NCBI GenBank assembly: GCA_022564055.1
Contig: JADFMD010000012.1
Location: 1-52,398 of the forward strand
DNA: 52,398 nt
Origin: Gemmatimonadota bacterium
Lineage (GTDB): Bacteria > Gemmatimonadota > Gemmatimonadetes > Longimicrobiales > Gaopeijiaceae
Direction: 5' to 3'
The notes under the pieces are model-generated. The model had not been told where the DNA came from, searched no databases, and worked only from the letters and a program-made list of their open reading frames with translations. The position numbers and the translations under genes are program-made. Below are positions 42,089-50,749 of the stretch, piece by piece (position 1 is the first letter of the stretch; the number at the start of each line of letters is the position of its first letter).

Positions 42089-43012
42089 ATGACCGTGCTG
42101 AGATTGGGAACCCGGGGTTCGCTCCTCGCGCTCGCCCAGAGCCGATGGGTCGCGGGTGAGCTGGGGGCGAACGGCGGCCCCGAGATTTCACTCGAGGTCA
42201 TCAAAACCCTGGGCGACCAGCACCTCGAGCAGCCCCTTCACGAGATCAGCGGCAAGGGCGTCTTTACCCGGGAGCTCGACGAGGCGCTTCTGGGTGAGCG
42301 TGTCCAGTTGGTCGTTCATTCGCTCAAGGACCTTCCCACGGAATTGCCCGACGGTCTGTGCATCGCCGCTACGCCAGCCCGGGTCGATCCGAGGGACGTT
42401 CTCGTGGGGCCCGAGGGTGAGCATACCACGCTGGCTTCGTTGAAGGAGGGCGCCGTGGTAGGAACCAGCTCACTCCGGCGGGTGGCCTTGCTGCGGGCCT
42501 TCCGGCGAGATGTGACGCCCCGGACCATCCGTGGCAACGTCGATACGAGACTTCGAAAGCTCGATGAGGGACAGTTCGACGCCATTATCCTGGCCGCGGC
42601 TGGGCTCACCCGCCTCGGGCTCGCCAAGCGGGTGAGTGAATGGCTGGAGCGGACGTCCTGGCTGCCGGCCCCGGGGCAGGGCGCTCTCGCCCTGGTGACC
42701 AGAAGCGAGGACGCCGAAACCAGGGAGCTCGTCGGGGCTTTGAACGATCCCGATTCGCTCGCGGCGGTGTCCGCGGAGCGCACGTTCCTCGAGGCGCTGG
42801 GTGGAGGGTGCCAGGTGCCGATCGGAGCGCTCGGTATTCCGTACGACGAAAAACTGCGCTTGTGGGGGCTGGTGGCCAGCCCCGACGGAAGGCGTGTGGT
42901 CCGGGGCGACCTCACCGGAAGCCTGGCCGATCCTCAGGTGCTCGGCCATACGCTGGCGGTCCAGCTTAAGGAGCGCGGGGCCGTAGAGATCCTAGCGGAG
43001 TCAGACGCATGA
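42089..43012 (+). CDS. hemC: Hydroxymethylbilane synthase (porphobilinogen deaminase)
   Basis: 307 residues. It polymerises four porphobilinogens into hydroxymethylbilane for haem and related tetrapyrroles, in the cytoplasm. Full family pattern: [70 protein letters not shown], and the dipyrromethane-cofactor cysteine C241 in [10 protein letters not shown]. The stop overlaps the hldC start in ATGA (43009), a tight and unusual coupling of haem and heptose genes. Confidence 0.97.
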   Translation: MTVLRLGTRGSLLALAQSRWVAGELGANGGPEISLEVIKTLGDQHLEQPLHEISGKGVFTRELDEALLGERVQLVVHSLKDLPTELPDGLCIAATPARVDPRDVLVGPEGEHTTLASLKEGAVVGTSSLRRVALLRAFRRDVTPRTIRGNVDTRLRKLDEGQFDAIILAAAGLTRLGLAKRVSEWLERTSWLPAPGQGALALVTRSEDAETRELVGALNDPDSLAAVSAERTFLEALGGGCQVPIGALGIPYDEKLRLWGLVASPDGRRVVRGDLTGSLADPQVLGHTLAVQLKERGAVEILAESDA

Positions 43013-43491
43013 CCCTTCCAGGCGGCCATCGAACACTTTCGAGGGACACGCTCTTGGTGCGCTTCGGCTGGCCCCGGGAACGCCGGTTGGTGTTCACCAA
43101 CGGCTGCTTCGAGCTTCTCCACCCGGGGCACGTGGAGTACCTGACCCAGGCGAGGGCCTTGGGGGATGTGCTCGTTGTCGGGTTGAACTCGGACGCCTCG
43201 GTTCGACGTCTGAAGGGCGCCGGGCGACCTCTGGTGGAGGAGGCCGATCGGGCCGCGGTGCTCGCCGCTTTGAGAAGCGTGGATGTCGTCACGCTGTTCG
43301 ATGAAGACACGCCCTTGGAGCTGATCAGCGCCCTACTCCCCGATGTACTCGTCAAGGGAGGGGATTACGATCTCGACGAAATCGTCGGCCGGGAGGCCGT
43401 CGAAAGGGCTGGCGGGGAGGTTCGGGTGCTTCCCTTCGTGGAGGGCTATTCCACCACAGAGATCATGACTCGGTTGAAGGAGACGCAATGA
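43009..43491 (+). CDS. hldC: Heptose-1-phosphate adenylyltransferase (HldE C-terminal type)
   Basis: 160 residues, cytidylyltransferase-like fold. It should transfer AMP from ATP to heptose 1-phosphate, giving ADP-heptose. Motifs: [22 protein letters not shown] (HxGH active site), [55 protein letters not shown] and the C-terminal [13 protein letters not shown] (STT-I motif). This corresponds to the second half of E. coli HldE; the kinase half is hldA at 22.1 kb. Start in ATGA overlap with hemC; a 58-bp spacer follows before rph. Confidence 0.95.
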   Translation: MTLPGGHRTLSRDTLLVRFGWPRERRLVFTNGCFELLHPGHVEYLTQARALGDVLVVGLNSDASVRRLKGAGRPLVEEADRAAVLAALRSVDVVTLFDEDTPLELISALLPDVLVKGGDYDLDEIVGREAVERAGGEVRVLPFVEGYSTTEIMTRLKETQ

Positions 43492-43549
43492 GGGGCGATG
43501 CGATGGGAAGGCCGACAGTGAGCGGAGACACGATGACACGGACCCGACC

Positions 43550-44266
43550 ATGAGCCGAACCGACGGACGTTCGGCAGGTCAGCTCAGGGCCCTGAATCTC
43601 GAGCTCGATTCGGCGCCTTACGCCGAGGGCTCCTGCCTCATAAGCGCGGGACAGACGCGGGTCCTGTGCGCCGCCTCGGTGCAAGAAGGTGTTCCAGGAT
43701 GGCGTGAGAAGAGCGGCGCCGGCTGGGTCACGGCGGAGTACGGCATGCTTCCCAGGTCCACCCACACCCGGTCAGCCCGGGAGCGGGGCCAGGTGGGTGG
43801 CCGGACACAGGAGATTCAGAGGTTGATCGGTCGTTCGCTTCGCTCCGTGGTCGATCTGGAAGCGCTGGGCCCCTGGACCGTCATCGTGGACTGTGACGTT
43901 CTCCAAGCGGACGGAGGCACGCGGACCGCTTCGGTCACCGGCGCTTCGGCCGCCCTCTGGAGCGCTTTCGCTGGGCTGGTGAAAGCGGGCACGCTGGAGC
44001 GGAACCCGATGCGGGAGATGGTGGCCGCCGTGAGCGTCGGAATCGTGGACGGCGAACCCGTGCTCGACCTGGACTACCCGGAGGACTCCAGTGCGCAGGT
44101 CGACATGAACGTCGTGGCGACCGAGGCGGGGGACTTCATCGAGGTGCAGGGAACGGCCGAGGGGAAGCCCTTCCGCCGGGACGAAATGGATGAGCTCCTC
44201 GACCTCGCGATCGAGGGGATTGTCACTCTGGTCAGGGCTCAGAAGGCCGCGCTAGGAATTTCTTGA
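43550..44266 (+). CDS. rph: Ribonuclease PH
   Basis: 238 residues; phosphorolytic 3' exoribonuclease that trims tRNA 3' ends. Conserved features are RTDGR near the N-terminus, [59 protein letters not shown], and [23 protein letters not shown]. Length and motifs are normal. The stop TGA at 44264-44266 overlaps the ATG of rdgB at 44266 by one base. Upstream is a 58-bp spacer with repeated ATGA-like words (43492-43549). Confidence 0.97.
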   Translation: MSRTDGRSAGQLRALNLELDSAPYAEGSCLISAGQTRVLCAASVQEGVPGWREKSGAGWVTAEYGMLPRSTHTRSARERGQVGGRTQEIQRLIGRSLRSVVDLEALGPWTVIVDCDVLQADGGTRTASVTGASAALWSAFAGLVKAGTLERNPMREMVAAVSVGIVDGEPVLDLDYPEDSSAQVDMNVVATEAGDFIEVQGTAEGKPFRRDEMDELLDLAIEGIVTLVRAQKAALGIS

Positions 44267-44898
44267 TGGATCTCGTATTGGCCACCCGGAGCACGCACAA
44301 AATAAGTGAGATCCGGAAAATTCTCGAAGGGGTTCCAGATCTTCGTGTACTGGACCTGACAGAGGTCGGAGTTCGGTACGACGCTGCCGAAGAGGATCTG
44401 GAGCCGCACGATACGTTCGAAGAAAATGCCGCATCGAAGGCTTCCTATTTTCAGGCGATCACCGGACTGGACACGGTGGCCGACGACTCCGGTATCGAGA
44501 TCGAACTCCTCGATGGCGCACCCGGCGTGAGATCCAAACGCTTCGCGCCCGACCAGGGTCTCGAGGACCTCGCCTTGGACCAAGCCAACAACGCGTATCT
44601 TCTCGCGTCGCTCGGCGACGCCCCACTCGCGGACCGGACCGGGCGTTACGTCTGCGTGGCGGTGTTGAACCGGGGAGATCCGGACGATGTGACTGTGGTG
44701 CGAGGGGAAGCCACCGGCCTGATCTTGAGTGAGCCTCGGGGCTCGGGCGGCTTTGGCTACGATCCACTCTTTTTCGATGAGGAGCTCGGGAAAACGTTCG
44801 CCGAGATCGCTCCGGAAGCCAAGAACGCCCGGAGCCACCGAGGGAAGGCGTTTCGAGCCTTGGCGCTGCGTCTGGTGTCGGCCTCACAACATTCATGA
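44266..44898 (+). CDS. rdgB: XTP/dITP diphosphatase (RdgB/HAM1 family)
   Basis: 210 residues from ATG 44266 (TTG at 44263 is just upstream). It hydrolyses non-canonical purine triphosphates. Motifs: LVLATRSTHKISEIRKIL, the catalytic-metal segment TFEENAASKASYFQAITGLDTVADDSGIEI, GAPGVRSKRFA, GSGGFGYDPLFF and RSHRGKAFRAL. Next to rph, as in many bacteria. 26 bp separates it from the DUF971 gene. Confidence 0.96.
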   Translation: MDLVLATRSTHKISEIRKILEGVPDLRVLDLTEVGVRYDAAEEDLEPHDTFEENAASKASYFQAITGLDTVADDSGIEIELLDGAPGVRSKRFAPDQGLEDLALDQANNAYLLASLGDAPLADRTGRYVCVAVLNRGDPDDVTVVRGEATGLILSEPRGSGGFGYDPLFFDEELGKTFAEIAPEAKNARSHRGKAFRALALRLVSASQHS

Positions 44899-44924
44899 AC
44901 ACGGAACACCCCTGACCGGATCCG

Positions 44925-45281
44925 ATGCAGACTCCAGCGACCACCCCGCGTGACATCAACCCCACGGAAGACGGCTCCGCGCTTCGGATCGTGTGGGAGG
45001 ACGAACACGAGTCGATCTACCTGCCCTTCGATCTCCGGATGTCGTGCCCGTGTGCCGGCTGTGTGGATGAGACTTCCGGTAGGCGCACGCTCACGGAGGC
45101 GATGGTGCCACCGGACGTCTATCCCACGGCCATCGAATACGTGGGGCGGTACGCGCTCAAGTTCGTGTGGAGCGACGGACACGACACCGGGCTCTATTCG
45201 TACGACCTCTTGCGTGGGCTGTGTGGTTGTGCCGAATGTTCGACGTCCGCGGAAAACTCCATGCCTCAGGAGGGTCTGTGA
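44925..45281 (+). CDS. DUF971 protein (GBBH-like N-terminal domain)
   Basis: 118 residues. The sequence has DUF971 landmarks LRIVWEDEHESIYLPFDLRMSCPC, then VYPTAIEYVGRYALKFVWSDGHDTGLYSYDLLRGLC. This is the beta-sandwich N-terminal module of gamma-butyrobetaine hydroxylase, standing alone. Cysteines CPCAGC (about 43-48) and CGCAEC (about 104-109) could bind zinc or iron. Such stand-alone domains are often next to Mrp/ApbC-type iron-sulfur genes; here they lie in the rdgB-hldD operon. The final TGA overlaps the hldD GTG start. Confidence 0.88.
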   Translation: MQTPATTPRDINPTEDGSALRIVWEDEHESIYLPFDLRMSCPCAGCVDETSGRRTLTEAMVPPDVYPTAIEYVGRYALKFVWSDGHDTGLYSYDLLRGLCGCAECSTSAENSMPQEGL

Positions 45282-46264
45282 TCGTCGTCACCGGCGGTGC
45301 CGGTTTCATCGGATCGAATATCGTCGCGGAGCTAGAGGGCCGCGGCGAGACGGATGTGGTGATCTGCGACTGGCTAGGGCAAGGGGATAAGTGGAGAAAC
45401 ATCAGTAAGCGCGAGCCCGCAGCGCTCGTGTTCCCCGAACAGCTTCCCGATTTTCTCGAAGCGAACGCGTCCAAGATTCGAGCGATCTTCCACATGGGCG
45501 CTGTTACGTCGACGATGGAGACCGACGCCGACCTTCTCGTTGCGACGAACGTGCACCTGTCGACGGATCTGTGGCGTTGGTGTACCAAGAATGAAGTTCC
45601 GTTCATCTACGCCTCTTCCGCCGCCACGTACGGCGACGGCTCGAACGGTTTCGCCGACGACGGGTCGGTTGCCGGGCTTTCACGCCTGCGCCCCATGAAT
45701 CCCTACGGGTGGAGTAAGCACCTGTTCGACCGCAAGGTTGCGCGATGGGTGGCCGATGGCGCCCCGACTCCACCGCAGTGGGTGGGTCTCAAGTTTTTCA
45801 ACGTCTACGGCCCCCACGAGTACCATAAGGGTCCCATGCAAAGCCTGGTGTCGAAGAGTTTCTCGGCGGCGGCGGCCGGCGAACCCGTCACGCTCTTCCG
45901 CTCGCACAATTCGAATTATCCAGACGGCGGGCAGATGAGGGACTTCGTGTATGTGCAGGACTGTGTGTCGGTGTTGCTCTGGTTTCTCGACCAGCCGGAG
46001 GTTACCGGTTTGTTCAACCTGGGCACGGGGAAGGCCCGCAGCTTCTTGGATCTGATGGGGAGCATGTTCGCCGCGCTCGGCAAGGAGCCCTCGATCGAAT
46101 GGGTCGACACGCCGCCCGAGATCCGGGATCGCTACCAGTACCACACCCAAGCCGAGATGGGTAGCCTGAAGAAGGCCGGGTATCACCTGGAGTTCATGTC
46201 CGTCGAGGACGGAGTGGGAGCGTACGTGAGGCTTTTTCTGGCTACCGACGACCCCTACCGGTAG
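45278..46264 (+). CDS. hldD: ADP-L-glycero-D-manno-heptose 6-epimerase
   Basis: 328 residues from GTG 45278, with AGGAGG upstream and a GTGA overlap with the preceding stop. Extended SDR family: VIVVTGGAGFIGSNIVAEL NAD(P)-binding motif, MGAVTSTMETDADLLVATN, catalytic YGWSK with SS in IYASSAATYG, and LKFFNVYGPHEYHKGPMQSLVSK, the HldD-specific block with GPHEYHKGPM. It epimerises ADP-D-glycero-D-manno-heptose to the L-glycero form used in LPS core. With hldA and hldC it gives most of the pathway within this window; gmhA and gmhB are not seen. Confidence 0.94.
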   Translation: MIVVTGGAGFIGSNIVAELEGRGETDVVICDWLGQGDKWRNISKREPAALVFPEQLPDFLEANASKIRAIFHMGAVTSTMETDADLLVATNVHLSTDLWRWCTKNEVPFIYASSAATYGDGSNGFADDGSVAGLSRLRPMNPYGWSKHLFDRKVARWVADGAPTPPQWVGLKFFNVYGPHEYHKGPMQSLVSKSFSAAAAGEPVTLFRSHNSNYPDGGQMRDFVYVQDCVSVLLWFLDQPEVTGLFNLGTGKARSFLDLMGSMFAALGKEPSIEWVDTPPEIRDRYQYHTQAEMGSLKKAGYHLEFMSVEDGVGAYVRLFLATDDPYR

Positions 46265-46280
46265 CGGACCGTATCGCGCT

Positions 46281-46299
46281 CCCCCTTTTTAGGGGTTTT
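46281..46299 (+). terminator. Weak stem-loop with T-run after hldD
   Basis: CCCC and GGGG (46292-46295) flank a TTTTTA loop and are followed by TTTT (46296-46299), just past the hldD stop and overlapping the stop of the convergent gene. The stem is only four to five pairs, so the hairpin may be a weak, possibly shared, terminator. Confidence 0.3.
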
Positions 46300-48021
46300 C
46301 CACTGAAGTGTTCTCCGTTGGCCTGATCTCCAGCTCTCGGGCCTGCCGCATCAGGCGAGCGTCTTCCGGAAAGCGGGCGAGCCCTTCCTGGACCGCTTCA
46401 CGGGCACGGTCCGGCTGATCGAGCTGGATGTGACTCTGCGTGAGATAGACGTACCGGGCCGGGTCGGCCGGGGGTAGGCTCGAGACGAGTGCCATGGCCT
46501 CCTCGGATCGGCCGGCCAGGAGGAGTCCCCGCACGAAGTCGAGCTGAAGACGTAGCTCGTTGGGGTTGAGGTCCACGGCCTGACCCAGCCACTCGAGACC
46601 ACGGTCTCGCTCTCCAGCCTCTATCATCTGCATGCCCATCCACCACTGAGCTCGGAAGGACTCGGGGTGTTCGTCGGCGAGAGTCATGAAAACGGCTTCC
46701 GTGTCGCGCCACGCCGCGTTCCTCGTCCAGGTTCGTGCGCCACCGAGGAGCACCAGGAGAGTCGCCGCACCCACGAAGCTGAAGCGCAGTCGAGGGCGGG
46801 ACTCCTCCAGGAAACCGATGGCATACTGCCCGAGGCCCACCACGAGCAGCGATACGCCGACCGTGGGTAAATAGAGTGTGCGCTCCGCCACCCAAACTCC
46901 GACCGGGAAAAAGACGTTTCCTACCACGGCGAGCGAGAGAACGACCCATACCACCCCGAGCGTCACCCATGGCGACCGTCGCAGGCTCGAGGCCGTCGGT
47001 GGCTCCTCGGCCCGCGCCCGCAGCGCCAGAGTCCGCACGGCCAGGACTGCTACCCCCAGGAGCACTCCGCCCCCCACCCAGAAGCGCAGCGCTCCGGTAC
47101 CCGCCGGAAGGATGACGGCCGGCCCGTAGTCTGCGACGAGATCTGCCGGAAACAGAAGGAGCCGCACCAACTCGGTGACGTTGGCTACGGCCGTGGTCAT
47201 CCTGAGCGAAGTCGGCAACATCACGATGTAGGGCGCCGCGTCCCGGTGGAAGAGGGTACCGAGCACTTGGTAACGAACCGTCAGGTACAGGACGAGCACC
47301 CCGGCGAGCGCAGCGAACAGCGGCAGCTGGGAGTCCCACCGCTCCCGTCCCGTCCGCCCGCCCCGCCCGTCCGCCCGGCGCGTCCCGACCGCCCCGCCCG
47401 TCCCACACGCTCGGGGAAGAGAAGCGAGAGCATCACTAGCAGGGCTGGAAGCACCACCCCGTTCTCCTTTGAAGCGAGCGCCATCGCATAGGCGAGCGAG
47501 ACGAGCCCTACACGGGCCCACGCGGAGCGAAAACGCCCCAGGTAGGCCAGGGCTCCGAGCAGCACGAAAAGAGCCATCAAGGCGTCACCTCGGCCCACCG
47601 CATTGGCCACCGCCTCCACGTGGACCGGATGCGCCGCGAAAACGGCACCTCCCAGGAGCGCTAGGATGGGTGTGGCGCCCAGCGTAGTCAGAAGGACGGT
47701 GACCAAGGCGGTGTTCGTGCCGTGCAGCGCCACGTTGAACGCATGAAAAGGAACGGGGCTTCCCGATCCCATGGTCCAGTTGAGCGCGTACGTCAGCGAG
47801 GTCACCGGCCGATACGGGGATCGCCCCGGCGGCACCCGTCCCCGGTACGGGGAAGTGAGGATGTCGCCGGTATTGGCCAAGGTATGGACCGCCGTGTTCT
47901 CGACGATGTCACCGACGTCGTCGAGAGCGAAACCGTTGCCGACGGAGGGAGCGTACACCACGAGCGCCATCACCACCGCAGCCGCGACGGCGTTCCGCGG
48001 AGACATGCCGATCTCACTCAT
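46289..48021 (-). pseudogene. TMTC-like TPR membrane protein, frameshifted
   Basis: One gene in two frames. The 5' part (48021 down to about 47400) encodes a multi-helix membrane protein: NGFALDDVGDIVENTAVH, YRPVTSLTYALNW, FHAFNVALHGTNTALV, VFAAHPVHVEAVANAVGRGDALMALF, ALASKENGVVLPALLVML, resembling TMTC/DUF1736-type O-mannosyltransferase-like proteins. The 3' part (about 47340 to 46289) continues with helices and then TPR-like repeats (AQWWMGMQMIEAGERDRGLEWLGQAVDLNP, REAVQEGLARFPEDARL). The switch occurs in the GC-rich repeat 47341-47400; one extra base would join the frames. The break could be real decay, a contingency switch or a base-call error. Divergent from the NHL gene. Confidence 0.75.
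47341..47400 (-). repeat. GC-rich simple repeat at the frameshift
   Basis: On the plus strand this is a run of C-rich words such as CCGTCC, GCCCG and CCGCCC with near-repeats of CCGTCCGCCC (copies at about 47351 and 47367). It encodes a glycine/arginine-rich linker in either frame (RAGRSGRAGRTGG or RADGRGGRTG). Tracts of this type are prone to slippage and to base-calling error. One missing base here accounts for the reading-frame change. Confidence 0.6.
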
Positions 48022-48327
48022 CGTCTGCTCCCTTCGGTCGTCCCTCTTCGAGGGTCTCGGCAGGCGGTCCCGTGGGTGGATATCACCAACTCCTGGATGT
48101 CAGCGTGCGATCACATGAATCGGTGACGTCCTGGCCCGGGATCTTCAATCATCGCTGAGGGACGTGCACGGGGGCAATCATTTTGGGATACGGGGCCGTG
48201 TGAAAATCCGGTTACCCTGTGAGGATTCAGACGCCAGGGAAGGCCTGCGCCCTGTCCGGCCCTACTTCGGTACATACATTCAGCGCCGATTCGGGTTCAG
48301 GTTGTTTGAACCCTCCGTCACATTCTG
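48022..48327. other. Intergenic region between the TPR gene and the NHL gene
   Basis: About 300 bp divergent between the leftward TMTC-like gene and the rightward NHL gene. It should contain both promoters. Nothing here folds into a riboswitch that I recognise; phrases such as GGTTACCCTGTGAGGATTC and CGCCAGGGAAGGCCTGCGCC gave a cobalamin-like impression, but the key box was absent. Confidence 0.4.
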
Positions 48328-48355
48328 GGGGCTGCACTCATGGGGCTGCACTCAT
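48328..48355 (+). repeat. 14-bp tandem duplication over the start codon of the NHL gene
   Basis: GGGGCTGCACTCAT occurs twice in a row, at 48328-48341 and 48342-48355. Each copy ends in an AT that continues into ATG. The ATG from the first copy (48340-48342) is out of frame with the gene and encodes five residues and then TGA (48355-48357), which overlaps the real ATG 48354-48356 as ATGA. Confidence 0.9.
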
Positions 48356-49478
48356 GACCGACTCCTCTCGCCGAGACTTCATTCGGATCCTGGCTGTGGC
48401 CACCGCGGCGGCGGCGCGGCCCCTGCCGGCGTTCGCACAGGAAGTGCGGGTGCGAACGATCGCGGGCACGGGGGTGGCGGGATACGAGATGGAGGGTTCG
48501 GGCGGCCTGGTGGCCACGCGAACCCCGGTGAACAATCCGTATGGAATCGTGGTCGGCCCCGATGGTGCCCTCTATTTCTGCGAGGTGGATACCGGACGGA
48601 CTCGGAGGATGGATCTCCGGACCGGGCGGCTCACCACGGTTTGCGGGAACGGTGAGTCCGCGTACACGGGGGATGGAGGACCCGCGCTCGCGGCATCTTT
48701 TTCCGCGCCGCACGAGATCCGGTTCGACCGGGGCGGCCATCTCTTCATCGTGGAACGCGATGCCCACGTGGTGCGTCGCGTGGACGCACTGACCGGACTC
48801 GTTTCTACCGTGGCGGGAACGGGCGAGGCCGGGTTCTCCGGGGACGACGGGCCCGCCGTCGACGCCCAGCTACGCCAGCCGCACAGCATCGCCTTCGTGG
48901 CGAACGGCGACCTGCTCATCTGCGACATCGGCAACGGGCGGGTGCGTCGGGTGGACATGCGGAGCGGCACCATCTCGACGCTCTCGGGCACCGGGGAACG
49001 TGAGCCGACTCCGGATTCGGCCCCGCTCGAAGGCACCTCCCTCAGGGGCCCGCGCTCGCTCGACACCGACAGCGCGGGCAACGCATACCTCGTGCTCCGC
49101 GAGGGTAATGCCGTGTTTCGGCTCGACCTTGCCGCGGGGCGGCTGCGCCGTATTGCGGGCACCGGCGAAAGAGGATTCACGGGGGATGGGCGTCCGGGAG
49201 GGATGGCGACCTTCAACGGCCCCAAGGGGATCGCCTACTCGGCTTCCGATGATAGTCTGTACATCGTCGACACGGAGAACCATGCGATCCGTCGCCTGAA
49301 TCTGGGCACCGGAATACTCGATACGGTTCTGGGCACCGGTGAGCGTGGCGACGGTCCCGACGGTGACCCCATGCGGTGCCAGCTCGCTCGGCCGCACGGG
49401 GTGTTCGCTCACGAGGGCGTCCTCTATGTGACGGACAGCGAAAACCACCGTGTCCGAGCCCTGGAGGGGGTGCTTTAG
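48354..49478 (+). CDS. Tat-secreted NHL-repeat propeller protein
   Basis: 374 residues from ATG 48354; a longer upstream frame has no signal. The N-terminus has a twin-arginine motif SSRRDFIRILAVATAAAA, so export is probably by Tat in folded form. The body is an NHL/SMP-30-like propeller with repeated IAGTGxxGxxGDGGPA units: TIAGTGVAGYEMEGSG, VCGNGESAYTGDGGPA, VAGTGEAGFSGDDGPA, IAGTGERGFTGDG, VLGTGERGDGPDG, separated by FxxPxxIxxxxxGxLxxxDxxxxRVRR. Such proteins bind ligands or act in extracellular enzymology; the substrate is unknown. Convergent with the FAH gene; preceded by an unusual duplicated start region. Confidence 0.88.
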   Translation: MTDSSRRDFIRILAVATAAAARPLPAFAQEVRVRTIAGTGVAGYEMEGSGGLVATRTPVNNPYGIVVGPDGALYFCEVDTGRTRRMDLRTGRLTTVCGNGESAYTGDGGPALAASFSAPHEIRFDRGGHLFIVERDAHVVRRVDALTGLVSTVAGTGEAGFSGDDGPAVDAQLRQPHSIAFVANGDLLICDIGNGRVRRVDMRSGTISTLSGTGEREPTPDSAPLEGTSLRGPRSLDTDSAGNAYLVLREGNAVFRLDLAAGRLRRIAGTGERGFTGDGRPGGMATFNGPKGIAYSASDDSLYIVDTENHAIRRLNLGTGILDTVLGTGERGDGPDGDPMRCQLARPHGVFAHEGVLYVTDSENHRVRALEGVL

Positions 49479-49513
49479 ACCCGCCAACAAGGCGCTACGC
49501 CCTCCTCGCCCCC

Positions 49514-50281
49514 TCAGGCGAACGTGTTGGACAGCGTCCCGATGCCTTCGATGTGGATCTCTATCGTGCTGCCCGGTCCCATCGGGACGGCTCCCAGCGA
49601 GGTTCCACAGGTGATGATGTCCCCGGGGAGAAGCGTCATTCCTCGGGAGATCCGCTGGACGAGCTCGAGGGGAGAGAAGAACATGTCGTTCACGGGATAG
49701 TCCTGACGGACCTTGCCGTTCAGTCGGGAGGTCACCTGAAGCGACTGTGGGTCGAGGTCGGTAGCGATCACGGGCCCGAAGGGGGTGAACGTGTCGAAGC
49801 TCTTCGCCCGACTCCACTGGGCGAACGAGGGATCCTCGGAGATGATAGGCAGGGCGGTCGCATCGTTGAGGCAGGTGTACCCGAGAACGCAGCCGTCCAC
49901 TTCCGCCATCGAGACGTCCTTGCAGCGCTTGCCGATCACGACACCGAGCTCGCCCTCGAAGATCACGCTGTCGTCGTAGGATTCCGGCCGGACGATCGTG
50001 CCACCAGGGGCGAGGATGCCGGAGGGAGGCTTGTAGAAGTAGAGGGGCTCCGGGGGCCGATCCAAACCGTTTTTCGCCGCCACCGCGCCAAAGTTATTCC
50101 AAAGCCCGATTATTTTCGTGGGCAGGCAGGGGGTCAGGACCTCGACCGACGCCAGTGGGATGGATTCGGACGTAGGCGTCGGTCCGTCAAACATGTCGCC
50201 CGTGTGAACGGAGATCTGGTCATTGTCCAGAGTACCAAACTTGATATCCTCATTGTGTTTAACTCGAATCCATTTAGTCAT
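49514..50281 (-). CDS. Fumarylacetoacetate hydrolase family protein
   Basis: 255 residues, FAH/MhpD-type fold. Members hydrolyse or decarboxylate acylpyruvates or hydrate dienoates, so the name covers several reactions. Core features: KIIGLWNNFGAVAAKNG, PPEPLYFYKPPSGI, the metal-binding EGELGVVIGKRCKDVS (E-x-E), YTCLNDATALP, FDTFTPFGPVIATDL, and DMFFSPLELVQRISRGMTLLPGDIITCGTSLG. The substrate is not determined by the sequence. It is divergent from the relic and frc genes on the right and might belong to the same acid catabolism, but that is only a guess. Confidence 0.92.
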   Translation of the reverse strand: MTKWIRVKHNEDIKFGTLDNDQISVHTGDMFDGPTPTSESIPLASVEVLTPCLPTKIIGLWNNFGAVAAKNGLDRPPEPLYFYKPPSGILAPGGTIVRPESYDDSVIFEGELGVVIGKRCKDVSMAEVDGCVLGYTCLNDATALPIISEDPSFAQWSRAKSFDTFTPFGPVIATDLDPQSLQVTSRLNGKVRQDYPVNDMFFSPLELVQRISRGMTLLPGDIITCGTSLGAVPMGPGSTIEIHIEGIGTLSNTFA

Positions 50282-50402
50282 GACATTAACTCTACGGTGT
50301 GTCCTGCATCATTGATGCTGTTGGCGATATTCATGGCCCCCCGCTCGCTGTAAGCTTACGCGCCCTCTGTTTCAACCAACCACGGTAAGCCGGAAAAATG
50401 CC

Positions 50403-50620
50403 CGGGCGCAACAAGCCCAGGTCCTCGGCGAGCTCGAGGAGGCGTTCGGGATGCCGGTCGTCGAGGCTACGCCATGACCGAGGCGGCGCATCAGATGACC
50501 TGCAAGCTCCGTCAGGCTTGGGGTGATCTGGCGATCCTCGGAGGGCGTGTGGCTGACCGGCACACTTTGCACGGAGCACCTGAGTTGCTAACCCGTCACC
50601 CTGTGCGCGAAAGCCTGTGA
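50403..50620 (+). pseudogene. Relic of an AMP-binding acyl-CoA synthetase (oxalyl-CoA-synthetase-like)
   Basis: Two frames hold recognisable parts. Frame one (50403-50477) reads RAQQAQVLGELEEAFG then MPVVEA and hits a stop. Frame two, starting at 50468, gives YAMTEAAHQMTCKL and stays open to TGA 50618-50620 without further similarity. LEEAFGxPVVEAYxMTEAxHQM is a conserved block of ANL-family synthetases and particularly of oxalyl-CoA synthetases (AAE3/Pcs60 type: EAYAMTEAxHxMxSNPLP). The intact gene would have been about 500 residues; only the central motif remains. Its position 130 bp upstream of frc supports an oxalate link. Confidence 0.6.
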
Positions 50621-50749
50621 TGTCGTATCATGACGAGTCAGCCACTAGGAAGCGTAGATGGGCCATCGCCGCTTTTTCTGCTCACTCCGCGAGGTAGTGT
50701 CGAGTCGCTAGTGATCGAATCAGGCGCAAGGGCACGGGTGAGAAAAACG

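Noticed and set aside
46289-48021. Programmed ribosomal frameshifting in the TMTC-like gene
   Set aside because: The tract has no clean X XXY YYZ slippery heptamer followed by an obvious pseudoknot that I can see; an indel in a slippage-prone repeat is simpler.
48150-48320. Possible cobalamin-type riboswitch before the NHL gene
   Set aside because: Some G/C-rich words looked similar, but the conserved B12-box and a plausible paired core are missing.
50331-50579. 82-codon minus-strand frame next to the FAH gene
   Set aside because: It overlaps the acyl-CoA synthetase relic antisense, and nothing in its protein is recognisable; the plus strand explains the conserved block.
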